Positions 1-6,218 of a stretch of 35,467 nt of DNA are shown piece after piece. Source of the stretch: a virus; the IMG/VR virus record IMGVR_UViG_3300034166_000229, positions 1 through 35,467 of that record. One strand, given 5' to 3'. Under the pieces are notes generated by a model that was given only the letters and a program-made list of their open reading frames with translations, was not told where the DNA came from and ran no database searches. The translations under genes were made by a program, and so were the position numbers. The first letter of the stretch is position 1; each line of letters begins with the position of its first letter.

Positions 1-127
1 CCTGACCGCCATCGCAAGTCGTGGAGATTGCTGTTGTCTGCGAAGCTGCGGTTGTTCTTCTCGCCAAACGCAGGGTTCGCCTTGAGCGTTGACGAATTAT
101 CATGCTCAACTTCAGCATCCGAAACCA
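1..127. repeat. Terminal direct repeat, left copy (circular-assembly overlap)
   Basis: Bases 1-127 are identical to 35341-35467. An exact 127-base end overlap is what a de Bruijn assembler with k=127 leaves on a circular contig. The GT2 reading frame continues in phase across the join (35,340 is divisible by 3). The overlap is therefore best read as redundancy, giving a unit genome of 35,340 bp. A true terminal repeat is possible but less likely. Confidence 0.93.
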
Positions 128-602
128 TGACAGAGATGTTGAATGCTTTCGCACGTTGCTCATAGTCGTTGTCCTCAAAGTAGGCGGGAACGTAACATTC
201 CGAGAATAGACCGATCTTGCTGACCACATCCTGCCCAACCCACACACACGACCAGTTCCGTTCAGTGCGAACAATCATGTCATCTTGGCAGTCATCGTAG
301 AAATGTTGCAGTTGTCCAGGCTTGAACCAAGCATCCGAGTTCAACATGATCCAGCCTCGTGCGTGAGGGGTTGCTTTGATACCAAGATTCCATGATGGTG
401 CGACACCGAGGTTGGTTGGCATTGACCAGACGTGATAGTTACTGACCAATCTGCGGTCAATAACCCAAGGATAAAATTGCAGGCTGGACTCGCCGCCGTT
501 GTCAATGATGATCAGATGTTCAACGGGATAGTCAATGGATTGCAGGCACCGTTCCAGTAGGTCATACCGGTTCAGGACGGGGATGATGATGACAGGCACC
601 AT
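1..602 (-). CDS. Family 2 (GT-A) glycosyltransferase, 5' part of a gene crossing the origin
   Basis: The ATG at 602 begins MVPVIIIPVLNRYDLLERCL, the usual first beta strand and helix of a GT2 enzyme. NLGVAPSWNLGIK and then a NSDAWF acidic (DxD-like) motif follow around residues 80-115. In circular form the gene runs 602 to 1 and then 35340 to 35283: 219 codons, short for GT2 and so probably a single catalytic domain. It would transfer a sugar from a nucleotide-sugar donor in the host cytoplasm; donor and acceptor are unknown. It overlaps the end of the GT4-like gene by 31 nt and the start of the GT17 gene by 1 nt, so the three are probably co-translated. Confidence 0.85.
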   Translation of the reverse strand, partial: MVPVIIIPVLNRYDLLERCLQSIDYPVEHLIIIDNGGESSLQFYPWVIDRRLVSNYHVWSMPTNLGVAPSWNLGIKATPHARGWIMLNSDAWFKPGQLQHFYDDCQDDMIVRTERNWSCVWVGQDVVSKIGLFSECYVPAYFEDNDYEQRAKAFNISVMVSDAEVEHDNSSTLKANPAFGEKNNRSFADNSNLHDLRWRS

Positions 603-1882
603 TCATGCAGCTCCTTCATGATCGGCTTCCAGTGAGCCTCGTAGACGGTGTCTGCGTTGTACCCTTGGGCAAAGTCCACAGCGGTCTTGTCCACACCTCT
701 AGGAGCGTTATAGGCCTGTCTGAGGGCATCCACGATGGAAGGAACCTGTGGGGTGCAGAACCATGCTTTCTGATGGGCATCCCAGAACGGCTGCACATCC
801 ACCTTCCACCCAGACCCAACCAACTCAGGCTGAGCCGTGAAGTCTGAAACGATCACAGGAGTGCCACAAGCCTGAGCCTCAATGACCGCCAACCCGAACC
901 CTTCACCCATCGAGCAAGACAACAACACGTCAGCTGCCGAATACATCGCAGCCAAAGCCTCTTGCGGGAACCCAATCCGATAGGCGTACTGGTCAACGAT
1001 CTTGTACTGATGTTCCTCAAGCCCAACTGCCTTGATCAGATCAAGCACACTGATCCCACCAGATGAACCATCACGCTCGACATGCAGATAGATGACTGCG
1101 TCAGGATGAGTCTTGGCGAAGATGCCGAACGCCAACAAGTTCTCTCCAAACGATTTGCGTGAAGGGTTCGCACCCTTGTTCGCTGCATTCATCATGACCA
1201 CAAACTTGTCTTCAGGTATGCCCATCAGTTCACGGCCAGTTGCCTCACCTGTAGAACTCTTATATTTCTTTGTTGGCTTGAACACAGGTTCAATACCGTG
1301 AGGAGCGTAGAAGTGTTCGATGCCTGCCTGATCTAACATCTGCCCACCGAACTTAGACATCGCTATCGGCTTCACGTTCGGACGCGCACACCAACGCAAC
1401 ACATCCTCTGGACAAGGTGAGTGATCTATTGGAACCCATGAAGCGATGTTCGGACACAGATCAAACGATGGAGATTTGAACACCCACACATCAAACAGAG
1501 TCATCAGGATTGGTGGGATGTCTTTGTTGCCGTTAGCCCAATCCATCCAATGCGCAACCATGATGTCATCGGAATATGGTGCGTTCCCTCGCGGATAAAT
1601 CTTGACACCGTTCCACATTGATGTTGAACCTTCCAGTCCATACATTGCGTGGATCGCTACTTCGTGTCCTTCTTGCGTGAGCCTTGGGACGATTTGCGCT
1701 GTTTGTTGGCCGTAGCCGGAGTGCGTGAAGGGCGCGTTGGAATACCAGAGCGTCCTGAGTCGGTTGGTGTTGGCAAGTCTGCCACTTCGGGCAAGTGTGC
1801 CACGCCCCGCTGCAAGAGCAGGGTCGCCTCCAGGTCGGGTAGGTCGATTGGTGTTCCCTTGATGATGACGAGCATCTTTCAC
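572..1882 (-). CDS. GT4-like (GT-B fold) glycosyltransferase
   Basis: 436 codons from a GTG at 1882, which lies 6 nt after AAGGAG. Residues from about 43 on are typical of the family: LWYSNAPFTHSGYGQQ is the N-terminal glycine-rich loop, and SCSMGEGFGLAVIEAQACG near residues 325-345 is the E-x7-E donor-site motif of GT4 enzymes. It would move a sugar from a nucleotide sugar to an unknown acceptor. The first 42 residues look like low-complexity read-through of an overlapping frame (see 1657-1875), and no ATG/GTG lies closer to the conserved domain. It is the first gene after the capsid terminator and leads a cassette with GT2, GT17 and a methyltransferase. The fold is sure; the exact start is less so. 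Confidence 0.85.
   Translation of the reverse strand: MKDARHHQGNTNRPTRPGGDPALAAGRGTLARSGRLANTNRLRTLWYSNAPFTHSGYGQQTAQIVPRLTQEGHEVAIHAMYGLEGSTSMWNGVKIYPRGNAPYSDDIMVAHWMDWANGNKDIPPILMTLFDVWVFKSPSFDLCPNIASWVPIDHSPCPEDVLRWCARPNVKPIAMSKFGGQMLDQAGIEHFYAPHGIEPVFKPTKKYKSSTGEATGRELMGIPEDKFVVMMNAANKGANPSRKSFGENLLAFGIFAKTHPDAVIYLHVERDGSSGGISVLDLIKAVGLEEHQYKIVDQYAYRIGFPQEALAAMYSAADVLLSCSMGEGFGLAVIEAQACGTPVIVSDFTAQPELVGSGWKVDVQPFWDAHQKAWFCTPQVPSIVDALRQAYNAPRGVDKTAVDFAQGYNADTVYEAHWKPIMKELHEWCLSSSSPS
1657..1875 (-). CDS. Small post-capsid protein overlapping the glycosyltransferase N-terminus
   Basis: 72 codons from an ATG at 1875, 7 nt after GGAA. The start MLVIIKGTPIDLPDLEATLL looks like the short proteins that often follow the capsid gene in actinophages: a beta strand, then an acidic helix. 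The C-terminus is Lys/Arg/Ser-rich (KQRKSSQGSRKKDTK). The frame lies almost wholly inside the first 75 codons of the GT4-like gene but in another phase, and both starts have good ribosome sites. The N-terminal half looks like real protein and the C-terminal half overlies conserved GT sequence, so it may be overprinted. Function unknown; it may be a minor head protein. It could also be a chance frame. Confidence 0.5.
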   Translation of the reverse strand: MLVIIKGTPIDLPDLEATLLLQRGVAHLPEVADLPTPTDSGRSGIPTRPSRTPATANKQRKSSQGSRKKDTK

Positions 1883-1917
1883 TTCCTTCTCCTTCGCAGT
1901 AGCAGGGTAAATAGAAA

Positions 1918-1954
1918 TAGGGTCGCAACGCCCTGCGTGTTCGTTGCGACCCTA
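1918..1954 (-). terminator. Rho-independent terminator after the capsid gene
   Basis: A perfect 13-bp inverted repeat (arms 1918-1930 and 1942-1954, core AGGGTCGCAACG) with an 11-nt loop. On the minus strand it is followed by ATTTCTATTT. It lies about 40 bases past the capsid stop and 36 bases before the next start. It would end or thin transcription between the highly expressed capsid gene and the glycan/tail genes. Confidence 0.85.
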
Positions 1955-1970
1955 AGCCTAGGGGATTTAT

Positions 1971-1985
1971 GGGGATCAAGTCCCC
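1971..1985 (-). terminator. Small second hairpin next to the capsid stop
   Basis: GGGGA-CTTGA-TCCCC forms a perfect 5-bp stem 8 bases after the capsid stop codon. The following bases on the minus strand are ATAAATC. It sits just before the larger terminator and may act with it or protect the 3' end of the capsid mRNA. It is weak on its own. Confidence 0.45.
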
Positions 1986-1992
1986 TTCAGCC

Positions 1993-3171
1993 TTATGGCT
2001 GGAGGAGGTGCTTGATGTGTGATGTTTGTGGCAAGTTGCCGTCAACACGGAATGTGCAACGGAACGTACGGAGGTCTGCGCTGAATGCGAAGTCATCCGA
2101 AACATCAATCTTGATTCCACCAACTTGTCGCACATAGTACGAAGGTAGGTGTCCAACGATGACGCTCTTGCTTGTTGTGGCAAGGTCGGCCATTGCTGGG
2201 TTCTCAAAGATTTGCTTGCCGAGCAAGGTGTCTGGGACATCAACTGCCAGCGATGGGCTGAACAAGTAGATGCCGTCAGTTGACTTGATCTTGCGAACCG
2301 AAGCGATGGTCTTACCGTTCATCATCCAGCCAACACCTGGAAGGTTGCGAGCTGCACCATCAAGGCTGTAGTAGAGGTCGATAAGTTCGTTTCCTGCAAG
2401 AACTGCCGTGCCTGCTGCGGTACCGCCAACAGACGATGCTGTGACGATGCCCTTTGGCTGGTTGGTTCCGGAACCTGTGGTCAAAGCTGCACCAACACGG
2501 AAGCCGAGTTCGGCTCCAGCCTGGCTTGCGATGAAGGACAGAATGTCCACGCCTGCGTCTTCGATCATTTCACGGGAGACCTGTACAAGGAACGAGTACT
2601 TGTAGGCCGACATCGTGATGAAGGAGTTGAACACTGGATCGGATTCTGCGATTGCAGTTGCTTCGCCAACGATTGCTGCCGTCGAGTACTGCGCCTGTGA
2701 TGGAATCTGCAAGTTCTCTCCACCATTGGTGTTCAACACCGTTGATGTTTGGAGGACTGGTGCAGCCATACGGGCGAGGCCGATGACTTGGTCGTAGAAC
2801 GACGTTGGGACTGGCGAACCAGTTTGGGTCTTGATGACATCGCGCTTCTCAAAGTGTGCGCTGCGAATCTCGCCCTTGGTCAATGAACGCATGATTGCTG
2901 CGTCATCGGCTGCTGGTGCGGATGCGACTGGGCGAACCTGGTCGGAGATTTCGCGGGTTGCTGCATCGAAACGCAGTTCACGAGCTTCATCTTCACGGAT
3001 TTTTGCGATGGTCGCTGCGCGGTCATCGAGTTCCTTGTTGATGCGGTCGTAGGTCTGTGATTCTTCTGCTGTGAGATCACGCTTCTCGGCAGTGGCTTTG
3101 TCCAAGATTGACTTGGCTTCGTCCCATGCGCGTTGACGGATTTCAACTTGACGGTCTAGATATTCTTTCAT
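1993..3171 (-). CDS. HK97-fold major capsid protein
   Basis: 392 codons. Residues 1 to about 85 are a charged coiled coil (RQVEIRQRAWDEAKSILDK and on), as expected for the scaffolding delta domain. The mature domain begins near residue 100, with SPVPTSFYDQVIGLARMAAP and IVGEATAIAESDPVF typical of the N-arm and spine helix of the family. It follows the prohead protease gene, which would remove the delta domain. A two-hairpin leader lies upstream and a strong terminator downstream, fitting separate control of the most abundant virion protein. Start: ATG at 3171 after AAGAGAAATATC, a modest ribosome site. Confidence 0.95.
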   Translation of the reverse strand: MKEYLDRQVEIRQRAWDEAKSILDKATAEKRDLTAEESQTYDRINKELDDRAATIAKIREDEARELRFDAATREISDQVRPVASAPAADDAAIMRSLTKGEIRSAHFEKRDVIKTQTGSPVPTSFYDQVIGLARMAAPVLQTSTVLNTNGGENLQIPSQAQYSTAAIVGEATAIAESDPVFNSFITMSAYKYSFLVQVSREMIEDAGVDILSFIASQAGAELGFRVGAALTTGSGTNQPKGIVTASSVGGTAAGTAVLAGNELIDLYYSLDGAARNLPGVGWMMNGKTIASVRKIKSTDGIYLFSPSLAVDVPDTLLGKQIFENPAMADLATTSKSVIVGHLPSYYVRQVGGIKIDVSDDFAFSADLRTFRCTFRVDGNLPQTSHIKHLLQP

Positions 3172-3231
3172 GATATTTCTCTTTTCAGTTTGATTACGGA
3201 TAGGGGTACGCAGGGAGAACTCAACTCAACC

Positions 3232-3280
3232 TGATGCGGCTCCGCAATCAGCAACATTGCAGCGGCTCCGCTGAACAATG
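3232..3280 (-). promoter_or_regulatory. Two tandem hairpins in the protease-capsid spacer
   Basis: Two neighbouring dyads, 3232-3250 and 3255-3280, each centred on GCGGAGCCGC. The first is TGA-T-TGCGG-AG-CCGCA-TCA with one bulged base. The second is CATTG-TT-CAGCGG-AG-CCGCTG-CAATG with a 2-nt bulge. They occupy the only long spacer (122 bp) in the head genes and would lie in the capsid leader. There is no T-tract, so mRNA processing or stability is likelier than termination. I found no convincing promoter here. Confidence 0.55.
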
Positions 3281-3293
3281 CAGTACTAGAAGA

Positions 3294-5144
3294 TTAGACG
3301 GTCTTCTTCAACAATTCAAGGTGCTTCGCCATGATGCCGATGTGGGCTGGCGCAGCCTGTGGTGTTGGTTCTAGTTTGGCAACTGTTTCACGAAGCAACG
3401 CTGCGTGATCTGGTGACAATGTTTGACCTGCTTCAAGGTTGGTGATCGCTACAGCAAGCCGATCAGCGTCGATGCCGGTTCGGGTAGCAAGCGCATCAAA
3501 CGACCTTACCGATGCAGATGTTGCCGAATACGCTGGGAAGCCTGTGACGACCGAAACTTCATACAGTTTGATCTGACGCAGTTCACGGTACTGGCCGTCA
3601 TCCGACCACTTGTCACCACCTGAAGGAACAGTGAAACCGAAAGACATCGAGTCCACGTCTTTGCGTTGCATCAACACGGACAGGTCACGGCCAACAGTGG
3701 TGTCAGGCAAACTGGCATCCACGAGCAAACCTTTGGAATCTTCTGAAAGACGCAAAGTCTTTGCGCGTGTTGTGGCGAGAAGCATGCTTGAATCGTGGTT
3801 CATATACATGCGGATATTGTTCCGAGACTTCAGGGACTTATTGAACGCACCAGGTGCGATCCGCTCAATAAACGGTAAAGGCTCGGAATCAGAATTGAAT
3901 ACTGCGGCATAACCTGTGAACGACATACCGTCGCCAGACTTGTCTGCTCGCAACTCAAACTCGTTGAACGTGACGCGGCGTGTTTCAACCTGTTCTTCCA
4001 TGTTTGAAAGACTAACAGGAAATGAACTCAGCATTCTAGAAGATTTGGGGTGAGCCTTCGGAAGCAGATCGTTGTCACCGATGTAAGCATCATTCTCTGG
4101 CCGACCATTGCGCAACAAATACAGGAACGCATTTACACGGGCATAAGCCCACTGATCACGAGTCATACCTGGACGATGCGAAGTCGAATACGCTCCAGCA
4201 CCACGACGGAACACGGTGCGCAACATCCCAACCGTTGCCCGCTTGCCAGGGTTATCCCCAACAGAATCATTGTGTTCATCAGCCTTATTCTTCAAACCTG
4301 TCTCAATCGCCTCAGACAACTCAATCGTGGAAGCACCAGCAGGAGCCTTGGCTGAACCTGGAGGATTCTTCTCCGAACCAACGATCTGATCCTTCTTCGG
4401 TGCCGGAGCATCAGCCCGTTCATCTTTGATCTGCTCAGCCTTCGACATGAACCAATTCATCGCAGGCTCAGGATCAAGCGGGTTGATTCCCCACAAATAG
4501 AACGCCACAGCACCGGCACCAGGGAACTCATCGTTGTCAGCATCAGAGTTCTTTGGTGCATCAAGATCGACTAGATGTCGCGCACCCCAAGCATTGGTGC
4601 GAATCACCTTGTCTTCTGTGATGTCACCTCTGGCCATGTCACGAGCCTCACGCACTGTGCGCTCAACCAAACCGTCACCAGCCAAGCCTTGACCGTAGTA
4701 GTCCAAACCTTTGCGAGCTGCGTTGCGAATGTACGTTGGCAGATTGAGTGCAACTTGACGCACCTCATCTTCCATCTCGTCTTCTTCCTCTTCCTCGTCT
4801 TCGTGGGGTTGCCAGGCGTTGCAATAGAAACCGCCATCAACATACGCATCCCAACGCTCACACCAAGCCTTCAGATTGTCGCCCTCACCTTGAACATCAT
4901 CTTCGTTGTAGAACGCACAGTTCCCACATGCTCGACCTTCAGGAACATCAGGTGACAACGCAGGCCGATAGTTGTCCGGCAACGCACGTTCACCACCAGG
5001 TTCCATATCTTCAGCAATCGACAAAGCAACCATCTGATCAATCGCATCCTGCTTCGTCGTATGGCAACCAATGACTTCACCGTCATCCTTGATGGTTGCC
5101 CAACCGGCGCAGCCCTCCGCTTTGTCTGTAATGAAATAAGGCAT
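3294..5144 (-). CDS. HK97 prohead protease with a large N-terminal extension (HiPIP-like Cys module)
   Basis: 616 codons, about three times a plain prohead protease. Residues about 385-545 are the protease: FTGYAAVFNS, then YMNHDSS with candidate catalytic His450, then DSMSFGF with Ser499, and VSVVTGFPAY. Before it come three other pieces. Residues 1-50 are a short domain (GCAGWATIKDDGEVIGCH). Residues 73-108 hold CxxC-x18-C-x12-C followed by NAW, the spacing style of high-potential iron-sulfur proteins. Residues about 130-370 are two helical segments (AREARDMARGDITEDK-like and MTRDQWAYARVNAFLYLLR). An acidic EDEEEEEDEMEDE tract separates them. It should cleave capsid delta domains inside the prohead. 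The extension may be scaffold- or DNA-related; whether the cysteines bind Fe-S or Zn is unknown. Confidence 0.9.
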   Translation of the reverse strand: MPYFITDKAEGCAGWATIKDDGEVIGCHTTKQDAIDQMVALSIAEDMEPGGERALPDNYRPALSPDVPEGRACGNCAFYNEDDVQGEGDNLKAWCERWDAYVDGGFYCNAWQPHEDEEEEEDEMEDEVRQVALNLPTYIRNAARKGLDYYGQGLAGDGLVERTVREARDMARGDITEDKVIRTNAWGARHLVDLDAPKNSDADNDEFPGAGAVAFYLWGINPLDPEPAMNWFMSKAEQIKDERADAPAPKKDQIVGSEKNPPGSAKAPAGASTIELSEAIETGLKNKADEHNDSVGDNPGKRATVGMLRTVFRRGAGAYSTSHRPGMTRDQWAYARVNAFLYLLRNGRPENDAYIGDNDLLPKAHPKSSRMLSSFPVSLSNMEEQVETRRVTFNEFELRADKSGDGMSFTGYAAVFNSDSEPLPFIERIAPGAFNKSLKSRNNIRMYMNHDSSMLLATTRAKTLRLSEDSKGLLVDASLPDTTVGRDLSVLMQRKDVDSMSFGFTVPSGGDKWSDDGQYRELRQIKLYEVSVVTGFPAYSATSASVRSFDALATRTGIDADRLAVAITNLEAGQTLSPDHAALLRETVAKLEPTPQAAPAHIGIMAKHLELLKKTV

Positions 5145-5830
5145 CAGATCAACAACAATACTTCAGCATCGTCATCCAAGATGCTGAATGTGATCAAACC
5201 TGTTGCAGCGATGACCGCACCACCCAGCATGCTCGACCCGACAGCAGACACCAGACGTGGCTTCTTTGGTTCATTGATCTGAATCGGAATCTCTTTGGGC
5301 TTCGGTCTCGGCTTCGGTCTCGGCTGCGTGTAGGGCTGATAGCCCACACCGTCATCAACCGGTGGAGGTGCAGGAGGCGAAGCCTGTGCTGTAGCAGTGG
5401 CATCCAAACCACCAAGACTGGCCGCAGCGACCACATCTTTCTTGACCTTCGTTGTGGCAGTTGCGTCAAGCCCACCCAAAGTTGCCTCAGCAATCACATC
5501 CTTGGCAACCTTCGTCGTGGCAGAAGCATCAAGCTCACCCAAACTCGCCACCGCAACAGCAGCCTTCCTTGTCTTGGCCTGCGCAGCCGCAACCAAACCA
5601 CCCAACGCCGACGAAGCCACCGCCACCTTGACCACAGTTGCAGTGGCCGTACTTGCAAGGCCACCAAGAGTCGATGCCGCAGTTGCAACAGTTAGAAACT
5701 CGCCACCATCCAAGACTCGGTCACCGTCAAGAGCTGACGAGTCAAGAATGAACGCGGCACCACCATCAAGGCCGAAGCCTGTGTTGTCAAGTGTGGTTGA
5801 GTCGAGAACGAACCGTTGAACGGCCATCAC
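5144..5830 (-). CDS. Repeat-rich structural protein with LDSS motifs and a C-terminal hydrophobic segment
   Basis: 228 codons, family not recognised. Residues 6-41 carry two LDS-type units (FVLDSTTLDN, FILDSSALDGD). Residues about 47-150 are about five degenerate 22-25-residue repeats built on SLGGLDATATTKV-KKDVVAA. Then come a Pro-rich linker, a basic stretch with alternating RPKPRPKPK, and a hydrophobic segment near residues 195-218 (SSMLGGAVIAATGLITF) with an acidic end. The stop overlaps the protease start. Its place between the portal-side gene and the protease suggests a head-associated or decoration protein; the C-terminal helix could be membrane-seeking. The LDSS motif recurs in the minor tail protein at 27190. 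Confidence 0.72.
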   Translation of the reverse strand: MMAVQRFVLDSTTLDNTGFGLDGGAAFILDSSALDGDRVLDGGEFLTVATAASTLGGLASTATATVVKVAVASSALGGLVAAAQAKTRKAAVAVASLGELDASATTKVAKDVIAEATLGGLDATATTKVKKDVVAAASLGGLDATATAQASPPAPPPVDDGVGYQPYTQPRPKPRPKPKEIPIQINEPKKPRLVSAVGSSMLGGAVIAATGLITFSILDDDAEVLLLI

Positions 5831-5834
5831 AAAC

Positions 5835-6218
5835 CTATGAGGCGAGCGTCAACGAAGCGGTGAGATTGCCAGCGTCAATCGCATAGGTATCACCAGCATC
5901 ATACGGGTTCGCAGTAATCGTTCCAGAGAACAAGAAGTTGCCTGTCGTCAAACTATCCCAAGCTGTGAAATGATTGGCATCCTCAGACCCAGCAATGTTC
6001 GTCCAAGTCACATCGTCATCAGAAGTCAACACACCAGCCGAAGCCACCCCAAACGACACAGCCTTGCGTGTTGTCTCAGTTGCAGGGTTCGCAGTCCCAT
6101 TAGCACCAGGATCACCGACATGAAGTTTCACATACACCTGTGCAACAGCGAACGATGTGTTGTTGCCCAAAGCATTCAGCCAAGCGTTGCCAAGATATGC
6201 ACCGATTCCGTGTGCCAT
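5835..6218 (-). CDS. Small beta-rich virion protein (unnamed phage family)
   Basis: 127 codons. Segments YVKLHVGDPGANGTANPATE, TTRKAVSFGVASAG, FTAWDSLTTGNFLFSGT and a final Thr/Ala/Leu-rich strand match a small family common among siphovirus structural genes. I know the pattern but no proven role. No signal peptide or membrane segment. The ATG shares one base with the portal stop, so it is translated with the portal. A head decoration or minor tail role would fit the position. This is inference. Confidence 0.75.
   Translation of the reverse strand: MAHGIGAYLGNAWLNALGNNTSFAVAQVYVKLHVGDPGANGTANPATETTRKAVSFGVASAGVLTSDDDVTWTNIAGSEDANHFTAWDSLTTGNFLFSGTITANPYDAGDTYAIDAGNLTASLTLAS

Noticed and set aside
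1566-2243. 225-codon minus-strand frame across the capsid end and terminator
   Set aside because: It crosses the capsid gene in another phase, reads through the terminator, and has Ser/Arg/Cys-rich shadow composition.
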